Translations under genes and position numbers: made by a program
Assembly (NCBI RefSeq): GCF_032163395.1
Contig: NZ_CP119968.1
Span: 2,217,501 to 2,281,500 of the forward strand
DNA: 64,000 nucleotides
Source: Gloeocapsopsis dulcis
Lineage (GTDB): Bacteria; Cyanobacteriota; Cyanobacteriia; Cyanobacteriales; Chroococcidiopsidaceae
Direction of reading: 5' to 3'
The notes under the pieces: model-generated
Database searches by the model: none
What the model saw: only the letters and a program-made list of their open reading frames with translations
What the model was told of the DNA's origin: nothing
Part shown: one piece after another, positions 8,585 through 16,891 of the stretch
How the letters are laid out: the number at the start of each line of letters is the position of its first letter
Numbering within the stretch: the first letter of the stretch is position 1

Positions 8585-8970
8585 ATGATTTTGAAACTAC
8601 AAGGAAACACAGTTGCAAGTGCGATCGCTCTACTATCTTCAGGCATAATTATCGGATGCGCTAGACCAGGACCACCTCAAGCAACTACTCCTCCTCCAAC
8701 TAGCTCTCAGCAGACAGCGACTCAACCAGTTGCTCAAAATACAAGTAGTAATGATGCAGTTAATCAGTTACTTTCAACCCGCAATGTCCAGGTTGCGACC
8801 TTCAAGGTGTGAACTTGGAAAGGGCTGATTTAAGCGGTGTTAATCTAAGCAATGCTAATTTAGTGAGTGCTGATTTAGAGGAAGCTAACTTAAGCAACGC
8901 TAATTTAAGTGGAGCCAACTTGACCAATGCTGATTTAGAGGAAGCTAACCTAACTGGAGCGAATCTAAGA
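8585..8970 (+). pseudogene. Pentapeptide-repeat lipoprotein, frameshifted and 3'-truncated
   Basis: The first frame (8585-8812) encodes a lipoprotein signal (hydrophobic segment ending IIIGC, Cys near residue 25) and a low-complexity PT/Q linker, ending NQLLSTRN. A second frame (from about 8789) continues [26 protein letters not shown] with regular A(N/D)LXX repeats. The family normally reads LLxTxxCPxCDLSGANL, so one base is missing near 8788-8792. Homology stops at about 8970 (GANLR), where the sequence becomes antisense to the antiporter gene. Both defects indicate a decayed gene, unless the frameshift is a sequencing error. Confidence 0.8.
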
Positions 8971-9709
8971 GAGTGGCTCCTTGACGAGCGGCTGACCAAC
9001 ACAAAATCACCAATTCAAATGAGGTGGCAAAGCCGACAACACTCAGCGCTAGTGTCGTTTGAGTTTCCTCAACATGGGTAATTTGGCGCACAGCTTCTAC
9101 TAACATGACTGAGCCGATTACTATTGCAGCCAGTCCCGCCACAACAAACAGCAGTTCTCGCCCAACAAGACCTTTCTGTTTTCCTGGTTCCTCATGCGCC
9201 AATTCCTCGGCTGCTTCTTCCAAGACTCCTGTTTCACCCAGTGCGGGTGGTTGTCGCTCTAAAATCCAGATGATAGCAATATACAGGACATAGAGTGCCA
9301 CTAACACCGCACCCTCTAACCGCTCCACCTGTCCATCCCAAATAAAGCCAACTTCCCCTACCCCAATCGGTAGACCAAACAAGGCATAGCGCATCACCCT
9401 TTTCCCAAAAGGAAGAGGAGCAACAATCGCACCTACTCCTAATGCCACCAAACAGATGGCAATGTTTGACCCAATTACATCACCAAAAGCGATCGCTGGA
9501 GCGCCTCTTAAGGTAGCAGCGATCGTGGTTGCTAGTTCTTCTGGTTCTGCTCCTGCTAAGAGCAATGCCAATGCAAAGCTACTCACCTGTAACCGCATCG
9601 CTGCTTCTCCTAAATGCTTGGCAAAGGTTTCGGCTCCCCAAACGATGGCAGCCACTCCAGCAATGATTGCTAATATCCACAAGACAATCACAGATTTTCC
9701 TCCTCGCAA
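8945..9709 (-). pseudogene. Truncated Na+/Ca2+-type cation antiporter (CaCA, YrbG-like)
   Basis: A 254-aa membrane protein with the two alpha-repeat motifs of the CaCA family: AGAEPEELATTIAATLRGAPAIAFGDVIGSNI in the first half and [21 protein letters not shown] in the second. Family members run to about 320-350 aa and continue with several helices after the second motif. Here homology ends at about 8980, and the last residues ([10 protein letters not shown]) are read antisense through the pentapeptide gene. The first half is intact and starts with ATG at 9709. The loss of the last helices probably abolishes transport. Confidence 0.8.
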
Positions 9710-9741
9710 TCATCCATCAATGAAATCAGTCGAGAGAACCA

Positions 9742-9954
9742 ATAGACATATATCGCGTACCGGCTCAACCCTCAACAAAACGAGTGTATATATGGCGTAA
9801 GCTCAAAGGGTGGGGAGGACTTTACCTGCAACAGTCAGTTTGTGTTCTGCCTCAGAGGGAAGATTTACAACACCAAATAAACGATTTAATTCAACAAAAA
9901 AATTTGCCGATACCAGAAACAAAACAGGGGTGGAATTTTTTGACTTCTTGGTAA
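9742..9954 (+). pseudogene. ChrB N-terminal-domain remnant
   Basis: A plus-strand frame reads IYRVPAQPSTKRVYIWRKL, then KGWGGLYLQQSVCVLPQRED, and ends at a stop at 9952. This pattern (YxxPxxPSxxRVxxWRxLKxxGAxxLQxxVxxLP) is that of the N-terminal domain of ChrB-like chromate-resistance proteins. Only about 65 codons remain, the expected start is missing and no ATG precedes it. It is a gene fragment beside the truncated antiporter. Confidence 0.6.
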
Positions 9955-9999
9955 ATGTAAATTTATGTACTACTAACCACTAACATTCGCCCCCACTAC

Positions 10000-11067
10000 T
10001 CATTTCCGCTCTGGATGCGCTTCTACGGGTGAAGGAGTACCCATCTGGTTGATAGTTGCAATCATTTGATACAGACGTCCTAAATCCCGTTGATTGAAAT
10101 ACAACACAAGGCGCGGTAAATCAACCGTTTCATCTTGAGCTTCTTGAGGCAAAGCCTGGCTTTTTTCAATTTTCCCCTTAACGAGGATATCGTTAAAGTT
10201 ATCATTCAATAGCTCAACATCTGCATCAGCAATGTCTGTTTTCAGCCGAATGACAAGTTTGTCACCTACGTAGCGGCTAGAGTGATAAACTCGGTAAAAA
10301 CGAGTAATCGCATCGCAGGCTACTTCGAGGTTATCTGTGATTGTATAAAGGCTATCGTCTTCTGGACTGATTAATCCTTGTTGCCGTAGATGCTGATCGA
10401 TATATTCACTCCAAGCCCGCCAGTAATCTCCTCCAGGACGATCTATGAGAACAACTGGTACAGGACCAAACTTGCCCGTTTGACTGAGTGTCATGCACTC
10501 AAAAGCTTCATCTTGCGTACCAAAACCACCAGGGAACAAAGCGATCGCATCACTTTCTCGCAGCAGAAACAGTTTGCGCGTGAAAAAATATTTGAAATGA
10601 ATAAGTTTCGGATCGCCTTCAATGACGGGATTTGCCTCTTGCTCAAATGGCAACTGAATGTTTAACCCAAATGAGTTTTCCTGTCCAGCACCTTCATTAC
10701 CCGCTTGCATAATTCCTCCACCGCCTCCAGTCATCACCATAAAGCCAAGCTGAGCCACACATCGCGCAAATTCAGCCGCCATGCGGTACTCTGGAGTTTC
10801 TGGGGCTGTGCGTGCTGAGCCAAAAATAGTCACTTTGCGCACGTGCCGATACGGATAAAATATCTTAAAGCCTCGTTCCATATCAGCGAGTGATGCTGAC
10901 AAGATCTTCCAATCTAGGCGATCAATGTCGCTGTTTGCTAGATTGATTATGGTTGCTAGGGCATACTGAATAAGTTGCCGATGTTTTAAATCTGGCAGTT
11001 TTTCAATTAAATCAGCTAGGTCTGATTGGAGAGAATCTAATGATGGAAAATGAGAAGATGAGGTCAT
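10000..11067 (-). CDS. LOG-family (TIGR00730-type) Rossmann-fold protein
   Basis: A 355-aa cytoplasmic protein of the LOG / lysine-decarboxylase-like superfamily. The domain is at residues about 80-280, with VTIFGSART, MTGGGGGIMQAGNEGA and the signature PGGFGTQDE around residue 185. LOG enzymes cleave the N-glycosidic bond of nucleoside 5'-monophosphates (cytokinin-activating or PpnN-type). Flanking N- and C-terminal extensions (FHYSS... RDLGRLYQMIATINQMG) make this a long cyanobacterial variant. The start is the ATG at 11067. The precise substrate is unknown. Confidence 0.83.
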   Translation of the reverse strand: MTSSSHFPSLDSLQSDLADLIEKLPDLKHRQLIQYALATIINLANSDIDRLDWKILSASLADMERGFKIFYPYRHVRKVTIFGSARTAPETPEYRMAAEFARCVAQLGFMVMTGGGGGIMQAGNEGAGQENSFGLNIQLPFEQEANPVIEGDPKLIHFKYFFTRKLFLLRESDAIALFPGGFGTQDEAFECMTLSQTGKFGPVPVVLIDRPGGDYWRAWSEYIDQHLRQQGLISPEDDSLYTITDNLEVACDAITRFYRVYHSSRYVGDKLVIRLKTDIADADVELLNDNFNDILVKGKIEKSQALPQEAQDETVDLPRLVLYFNQRDLGRLYQMIATINQMGTPSPVEAHPERK

Positions 11068-11417
11068 GAGTGCTTCCGCACAAGTGGCACTCTATTTTAT
11101 CGATATTTTAGGGGTAGTTTGTCAAGCTATATATTAATAATTTTTTAATATTACTATTTGCTGCCCAACACTTAGTGCTTTTCACTGTGTTGGAGTTAAA
11201 ATTGCGAAAGAGTTGGTTATTTTTGGCTCGTTTCTGTCCAGCGCCAAGCTAACTTGCGATCGCCTGACTCTGACTTCATATATAAGTTCGCTCAAATAAG
11301 GCTCAACACTGCTTCTCAGCATGGTATTTGAGCGAAATATTTTAACTAAACCTTGATTGAATTGTTTGCCTCTGACGAGGCACAACTACATGGCAAAGCT
11401 GTTCAGTTTAGGACAAT
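11068..11417. other. Intergenic region, nothing strong
   Basis: Gap between the LOG gene and trxA. It contains an AT-rich imperfect palindrome (ATATTAATA ... TTAATAT near 11130-11152) in the LOG promoter region. A small hairpin GCCTC-TGAC-GAGGC lies near 11369-11382 downstream of trxA without a T-run. Open frames here lack protein-like character. Confidence 0.45.
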
Positions 11418-11741
11418 CTACAAATACTTCTCCAAGGTATTAGATAAAGTACTCTTAGGAACAGCACCAACGACCATATCAACTCGTTGCCCGCCCTTGA
11501 AAATCATCAATGTTGGAATACTACGAATACCGTACTGACTAGCAACGTTGGGGTTTTCGTCTGTGTTAAGTTTTACAACTTTCACCTGACCATCATATTG
11601 CTGCGCAATTTCGTCCACAACAGGAGCTACCATCCGGCACGGACCACACCAAGGTGCCCAGAAGTCCACTAGAACAGGAACTTCGCTTTCGAGTACTTCT
11701 TGTTTAAACGTTGAGTCTGTAACTTGTGCGGCTACTGACAT
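11418..11741 (-). CDS. trxA: Thioredoxin
   Basis: A 107-aa thioredoxin of standard length with the redox motif [11 protein letters not shown] (WCGPC, residues about 30-34), the buried Asp (VLVDFWA) and the cis-proline loop ([14 protein letters not shown]). It reduces disulfides of cytoplasmic target proteins, using electrons from ferredoxin- or NADPH-thioredoxin reductase. It starts with ATG at 11741 and is monocistronic. Which cyanobacterial thioredoxin type (m or other) cannot be assigned with certainty; the sequence is close to the m type. Confidence 0.95.
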   Translation of the reverse strand: MSVAAQVTDSTFKQEVLESEVPVLVDFWAPWCGPCRMVAPVVDEIAQQYDGQVKVVKLNTDENPNVASQYGIRSIPTLMIFKGGQRVDMVVGAVPKSTLSNTLEKYL

Positions 11742-11910
11742 GCCTAGACATCCTTCAGCTATATCTCTTACTTTGCTGAAATTCTACCATAGTCGAAAGC
11801 AGCGTTCTGTTCTACCAAGTGTCTATATTTAGACAGATCTTGAGTTGTTATACCCAGAGGAATAGGCCGTAAGCCCTAACCACTAGCTCCTAGTCCCTAA
11901 TAATAAGGAA

Positions 11911-11933
11911 CCGCCCGAACATAGTCCGGGCGG
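11911..11933. other. GC-rich hairpin downstream of guaB3
   Basis: Perfect 7-bp stem CCGCCCG / CGGGCGG with a 9-base loop, between trxA and the guaB3 stop. No clear T-run on either side; it could be a weak terminator for the minus-strand guaB3 or part of the trxA leader-side structure. Confidence 0.4.
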
Positions 11934-12060
11934 AGTGTGGTGTGAGGAGTGAACGGAAACATGCGTCTCCGCTTTTTCTATTGTAGGCGACACCTTGACT
12001 TTTTTCCGAATTTACTAGAGTATTCCTTAAAATTTTGCCAGGAAAACTACCCAAGTATAA

Positions 12061-13224
12061 TTACTTACCCATGCCTAATTGCTGTGCTTTTTGATAAACC
12101 TTACCTTCAGTTAGCAAAGAAGGAGCAATCACAACTTCTACCTGCTGCATTTCTTTAAGATCCTTAGCTCCCAGTGTACCCATACTGGTTTTCAAAGCTC
12201 CCAAGAAGTTATGAGTACCATCATCAAGTTGTGCTGGTCCGCGTAAAATTTGTTCTAATGAACCAGTCGTACCAACTCGAATGCGAGTGCCACGGGGTAA
12301 TACAGGGCTAGGTGTTGCCATACCCCAATGAAAGCCACGTCCAGGAGCTTCTGCACAGCGAGCAAAAGGAGAACCAATCATCACACCATCAGCACCGCAG
12401 GCGATACACTTACAAATGTCACCCCCCGTAATTAGACCGCCATCTGCAATAACTGGAACATAGTTACCAGTTTCTTGATAATAGTCATCGCGGGCAGCAG
12501 CACAGTCAGCGATCGCAGTTGCTTGTGGTATTCCCACACCCAATACACCCCGCGATGTACAGGCAGCTCCAGGTCCAATACCAATCAAAACTCCTGCAGC
12601 ACCAGCCTTCATGAGATTTAGGGTAACTTCATAGGTCACGCAATTTCCTAAAACTACTGGCATGGGCATCTGACGGCAAAATTCAGCTAAGTCTAAATTA
12701 GCCATTGATTCAGGTGATAAATGAGCCGTAGAAACTACCGTTGCTTGGACAAAAAATAAATCAGCGCCTGCTTTAGCGACAGTTTCACCATACTTACTAG
12801 CACCTACTGGAGTAGCACTGACAGCAGCAATACCCCCTTGCTGTTTGATTTCCTGAATGCGTTGCTCAATGAGTTCAGGCTTAACAGGCTCAGCATAGAG
12901 TTCTTGCATCAGTGGCACAAATTCATGCGAACCTACTGCAGCAATTTTGTCTAAAATAGGATTTGGGTCAGCATAACGAGTTTGAATGCCTTCCAAATTC
13001 AAAACACCCAATGCGCCTAATTGTGATAACAGTACTGCCATACGGACATCGACAACTCCGTCCATAGCGCTGGCAATAATCGGAATTTCGCGCTTGATAC
13101 TGCCAATTTGCCAGTGTGTATCTGCTAAACTTGGGTCTAGCGTGCGCTGTCCAGGAACGAGCGCAATTTCATCAATCCCATAGGCTCGGCGAGCCATTTT
13201 CCCACGCCCAATCTGAATATCCAC
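12061..13224 (-). CDS. guaB3: GuaB3-family IMP dehydrogenase-related protein
   Basis: A 387-aa TIM-barrel protein of the IMPDH/GMPR family without a CBS insert, typical of the GuaB3 subgroup of cyanobacteria and actinobacteria. The start [20 protein letters not shown] is characteristic. Barrel motifs include [26 protein letters not shown] (catalytic Cys in the loop), VIADGGL and [13 protein letters not shown] at 13224 is used as start because the family begins at M-D-I-x-I-G. It may act in purine nucleotide interconversion, but GuaB3 is not proven here to be a true IMP dehydrogenase. It diverges from mutS2. Confidence 0.9.
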   Translation of the reverse strand: MDIQIGRGKMARRAYGIDEIALVPGQRTLDPSLADTHWQIGSIKREIPIIASAMDGVVDVRMAVLLSQLGALGVLNLEGIQTRYADPNPILDKIAAVGSHEFVPLMQELYAEPVKPELIEQRIQEIKQQGGIAAVSATPVGASKYGETVAKAGADLFFVQATVVSTAHLSPESMANLDLAEFCRQMPMPVVLGNCVTYEVTLNLMKAGAAGVLIGIGPGAACTSRGVLGVGIPQATAIADCAAARDDYYQETGNYVPVIADGGLITGGDICKCIACGADGVMIGSPFARCAEAPGRGFHWGMATPSPVLPRGTRIRVGTTGSLEQILRGPAQLDDGTHNFLGALKTSMGTLGAKDLKEMQQVEVVIAPSLLTEGKVYQKAQQLGMGK

Positions 13225-13423
13225 GCCTGTTACTTCTTAAGTCCCAATACTGTTTTTGTTAGCGTACCAAATTGCAAGGAAATTTATTTTACTTCTAGCT
13301 ATGTCAAGTCATTATTGCTGCAAAAGAATTTATGCAAGTTCGCTAGAATAGAAATAAGCTGTCTAGCTAAATCATAACAAGCTACTCACTTACTCATAGC
13401 ACCTGCATTTTGATGGTTAAGCT

Positions 13424-15898
13424 TTGATTCAATCAGAGACTCTAGAACTACTCGAATGGTCGCGCCTGTGTCAACACTTGTCCACCTTTGCGGCAACGAA
13501 ATTAGGGGCAACAGCAGCGCGTAATTTGCAAATTCCTCAATTCCAAAAACAAAGTGAAGAACTTCTAGCCCAAACTCAAGAAGCATACCAGCTAGAAACT
13601 AGCCTGAGTGGAGGTTTATCTTTTGAAGGGGTTCAAGATATTGGTGATGCTTTAGAGCGCGTTCAACATCAAGGAGTTTTAACCGGAGAAGAACTATTAG
13701 CGATCGCCACAACTCTCGCAGGAACTCGACAACTCCGCCGTGCTATTGATAATCAACCAGATGTACCCGTTCTGAGAGCATTAGTAGCTGATATCCGCAC
13801 TTATCCAGAAATTGAGCAAGAAATTCATCGTTGCATTGATGAACGCGGACAAGTCAGCGATCGCGCCAGTACAAAGCTTTCTGATATTCGTAATTCACTG
13901 CGGCAAATTCGCAGTCAAATTACGCAAAAACTCCAAAATATTTTGCAACGGCAAGCAAATGCAGTCCAAGAACTACTGATCACCAAACGCGGCGATCGCT
14001 TTGTGATTCCGGTAAAAGCACCGCAAAAAGACGCGATTCCAGGAATCGTGCATGATACTTCTACAAGTGGTGCGACACTCTACATTGAACCGAATTCTGT
14101 TATTCCTCTAGGAAATCAACTCCGGCAATTAACTGTAAAAGAGCAAGCCGAAGAAACAGCAATTCGTCGGGCTTTGTCCGAGCAAATCGCTGCAGTAACA
14201 TCTGATTTGGAGCATTTACTAAGTGTTGCAACAATCATTGATCTTGCTTGCGCCCGTGCACGTTATAGCTATTGGTTAAAGGCAAATCCACCACGATTTA
14301 TTGAACGTGGTGAAGGCGAGACAATTACTTTAAGACAACTACATCATCCATTACTCGTGTGGCAGTTTGCTCATGAGCAAGATACAGCAGTTATTCCCGT
14401 CGATTTAGTCATTAAGCCACAAATTCGGGTAGTCACAATTACAGGACCCAATACTGGGGGCAAAACTGTCACATTGAAAACCCTCGGCTTAGCAGCTTTA
14501 ATGGCAAAAGTAGGACTATTTGTGCCTGCACGCGAACCTGTAGAAATTCCTTGGTTTGACCAAGTATTAGCCGATATTGGCGATGAACAATCACTTCAAC
14601 AGAGTTTATCCACTTTTTCCGGTCATATCCGCCGCATTAGTCGAATTATCGATGCATTATCAAATAATGCTCAGAATCTAAACTCACCATCAGATCCTCA
14701 CCCCTCATCCCGGACTTCGTCCCGCTTCGCTAACACTCCTCACCCTTCTCTAGTTTTACTCGACGAAGTCGGTGCAGGAACTGATCCGGTAGAAGGTAGT
14801 GCCTTAGCGATAGCGCTTTTGCAATACTTAGCAGATCATGCCCAACTAAGTATCGCTACGACACACTTTGGCGAACTGAAAGCGTTGAAATACCAAGATG
14901 AACGGTTTGAAAATGCTTCAGTCGAGTTTGATGAGGAAACGCTCTCACCAACTTATCGCTTGTTGTGGGGAATTCCTGGACGATCTAATGCTTTAACAAT
15001 TGCCCGCCGCTTGGGATTAAATGCAGAAGTGGTTGAGCAAGCCAAAACTAAACTAGGCGGTGCAACTGAAGACGTAAACCAAGTAATTGCGGGGTTAGAA
15101 GCACAACGGCGACTTCAAGAAACCAAAGCAGGCGAGGCAGAAAAGTTACTGCAACAAGTACAACGACTATATACCGAGGTATCGCAAAAAGCCGCACAAT
15201 TACAAGAGCGTGAAGCTCAACTGCGACAGCAACAAGAGCAATCAATTCAACAAGCACTTGTACAAGCTAAGGGGGAAATTGCGCAAGTTATTCGTCGTCT
15301 TCAGCAAGGTTCGACAACAGCCCAAGATGCTCAACAAGCAACAAATGCGCTTGCTCAAATTGCCAAGCAGCACATTATTCCACCGCCACCCAAGCCTAAA
15401 CCAGGATTTAAACCACAAGTAGGCGATCGCGTCCGCATACCGCGTCTAGGTCAAACAGCTGAAGTCTTAAGCGCACCTGACGAAGACGGCGACTTAAGTG
15501 TTCGCTTCGGGTTAATGAAAATGAGTGTCAAGCTCGAAGATATTGAATCCCTAGATGGACAAAAAGCTGAAGCAGTGACAAGCAAGAAGCAGGTTAAAGA
15601 AGCACCGCGCAGCAGTACTAAGCAAGACTCACCTGTTGCACCACCATCCTCACTTACAATTCGCACATCACAAAATACAATTGATTTGCGAGGTAGCCGA
15701 GTTGCAGATGCAGAAATTATCTTAGAACGAGCGATCGCGCCAGCTCAAGGACCACTTTGGATCATTCACGGACACGGAACTGGCAAACTCAGACAAGGAG
15801 TTCACACGTTTTTGCAGCAGCATCCCCGCGTTAGTCATTTTGAGCCAGCAGCCCCAGAAGATGGAGGTACAGGCGTTACAGTTGCTTACGTTGAATAG
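13424..15898 (+). CDS. mutS2: MutS2 endonuclease / ribosome-rescue ATPase
   Basis: An 824-aa MutS2. It contains the MutS-like core and clamp (residues 1-320), an ATPase with Walker A GPNTGGKT (about 342-349) and Walker B LVLLDEVGAGTDP (about 442-454), a long coiled coil (about 540-640), a KOW-like segment (GDRVRIPRLGQTAEVL) and a C-terminal Smr domain (IDLRGSRVADAE ... IIHGHGTGKLR). MutS2 suppresses recombination and/or splits collided ribosomes. The start is TTG at 13424, supported by the conserved opening IQSETLELLEW; no ATG is available. A low-complexity insert of about 25 residues (PSDPHPSSRTSSRFANTPHPS) lies between Walker A and B. Confidence 0.95.
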   Translation: MIQSETLELLEWSRLCQHLSTFAATKLGATAARNLQIPQFQKQSEELLAQTQEAYQLETSLSGGLSFEGVQDIGDALERVQHQGVLTGEELLAIATTLAGTRQLRRAIDNQPDVPVLRALVADIRTYPEIEQEIHRCIDERGQVSDRASTKLSDIRNSLRQIRSQITQKLQNILQRQANAVQELLITKRGDRFVIPVKAPQKDAIPGIVHDTSTSGATLYIEPNSVIPLGNQLRQLTVKEQAEETAIRRALSEQIAAVTSDLEHLLSVATIIDLACARARYSYWLKANPPRFIERGEGETITLRQLHHPLLVWQFAHEQDTAVIPVDLVIKPQIRVVTITGPNTGGKTVTLKTLGLAALMAKVGLFVPAREPVEIPWFDQVLADIGDEQSLQQSLSTFSGHIRRISRIIDALSNNAQNLNSPSDPHPSSRTSSRFANTPHPSLVLLDEVGAGTDPVEGSALAIALLQYLADHAQLSIATTHFGELKALKYQDERFENASVEFDEETLSPTYRLLWGIPGRSNALTIARRLGLNAEVVEQAKTKLGGATEDVNQVIAGLEAQRRLQETKAGEAEKLLQQVQRLYTEVSQKAAQLQEREAQLRQQQEQSIQQALVQAKGEIAQVIRRLQQGSTTAQDAQQATNALAQIAKQHIIPPPPKPKPGFKPQVGDRVRIPRLGQTAEVLSAPDEDGDLSVRFGLMKMSVKLEDIESLDGQKAEAVTSKKQVKEAPRSSTKQDSPVAPPSSLTIRTSQNTIDLRGSRVADAEIILERAIAPAQGPLWIIHGHGTGKLRQGVHTFLQQHPRVSHFEPAAPEDGGTGVTVAYVE
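14686..14752. repeat. In-frame low-complexity insert in mutS2
   Basis: A stretch rich in CCTCACCCCTCAT and CTCCTCACCCTTC units around GGACTTCGTCCCGCTTCG. It encodes a Pro/Ser-rich segment not expected in MutS2 between the ATPase motifs. The CTC-rich units resemble short repeats in rsgA (36480-36516), near 31790 and at 63928-63953. Confidence 0.6.
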
Positions 15899-15926
15899 GG
15901 GTGAGTGGTTAGTTATGAATTTTGAA

Positions 15927-15958
15927 TTTTGAGTTTTGAATTGAAGAAAATAACTCAA
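15927..15958 (+). repeat. Dispersed repeat, copy 1
   Basis: A 32-base sequence just after mutS2 that recurs exactly, in inverted orientation, at 31737-31768. The surrounding 80-100 bases are also related (AACTCATAACTC-type units) and can form an internal hairpin (GAGTTTTG ... CTCAAAACTC). It is noncoding and MITE- or REP-like. Confidence 0.75.
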
Positions 15959-16148
15959 AACTCATAACTCTCTTCAGCTCAACACTCATAACTCATAACT
16001 TTCGTCTCTTCTGCTTTTTTTCATATTGGGTATTTTTACTTTTGAACCAAACAGGATAAGCTGGTAGCTAATTAGAAACCAACTTCAATTTAGACAAGTT
16101 TGGTTTCAAAATGGGTAACAACAAACTCCCATTCTAGTATTACCTCCT

Positions 16149-16745
16149 ATGCTTAAGGTTATGCACTCTAGCGCACAGTTGCCAACTCCAACTTCAAGAT
16201 GGGAAGAGCTTACTAAGATCCAGCCCAACCCAGCCCAATTAGACAACATCAAAGCTCAACTGGACTTGGTATTATTGGCGCTTGAAGCTTTGGCAGGGAT
16301 TGGTTCAGAAGCAATGCTCCAAGCTGCAGCCCAACTTAATCTAGAGTCCAAAATCCCAGACCGCGTGGCATTATGGCGACTGCGCCAATCAAACCCACTA
16401 CGTAAAGGTGAAGGAGGACGGAAAAAGCTCGATGTTGAAGAAGCGCGATCGCTTGTTTTGATTAGCTGCTACCTCGCAAAACAACACCAAGAGGTCATTC
16501 GCCGCGCTGTTGCTTTGCTTGAACAAGTCACATACAACAACGAACCTCCTCACAAAGCCGCTCTTTTAGGAGATTACATTGATGCTTTCAGTAATACCTA
16601 CCAAGAACGCATGGAGGAAGATGAAAACGTTTCCACCGATGTCTTAACTCAATTGGCTCTTAAACTCTTAATTGATTTGTTATTCTATAGTTCTGCTGGT
16701 GGTCATCGCCGCCTCTGGTTAGCACTTCTAGACCGCTCAAAATAA
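16149..16745 (+). CDS. DUF3038 domain protein
   Basis: A 198-aa soluble, largely helical protein recognised as the cyanobacterial DUF3038 family (QLDNIKAQLDLVLLALEALAGIGSEAML ... IPDRVALWRLRQSNPLRK ... LVLISCYLAKQHQEVIRRAV). The function is unknown. It is followed after about 150 bases by a DUF4335 gene, and the pair is regularly adjacent in cyanobacteria, implying a joint role. The start could be the ATG at 16149 or Met5. The gap to the DUF4335 gene contains a heptamer repeat array. Confidence 0.82.
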   Translation: MLKVMHSSAQLPTPTSRWEELTKIQPNPAQLDNIKAQLDLVLLALEALAGIGSEAMLQAAAQLNLESKIPDRVALWRLRQSNPLRKGEGGRKKLDVEEARSLVLISCYLAKQHQEVIRRAVALLEQVTYNNEPPHKAALLGDYIDAFSNTYQERMEEDENVSTDVLTQLALKLLIDLLFYSSAGGHRRLWLALLDRSK

Positions 16746-16842
16746 TAGCTGAGGGGCGAATTTCTTTGAGGGGCGTAGGGCTTGCCCTTCAAGGAAGAGT
16801 GGAGCGAGTGATTAGTCAATAGAGTATCACCTTAGTTGTCTC

Positions 16843-16877
16843 CCCCTGACCCCTGACCCCTGACCTCTGACCTCTGC
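16843..16877 (+). repeat. Heptamer tandem repeat (STRR type)
   Basis: Five tandem 7-base units: CCCCTGA three times, then CCTCTGA and CCTCTGC. Short tandemly repeated repetitive heptamers of this kind are characteristic of filamentous and related cyanobacteria. It lies between the DUF3038 and DUF4335 genes. Confidence 0.85.
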
Positions 16878-16891
16878 TTAAATTCTCACCT

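Noticed and set aside
11369-11382. GCCTC-TGAC-GAGGC hairpin after trxA as a terminator
   Set aside because: Short 5-bp stem and no T-run on the trxA strand.
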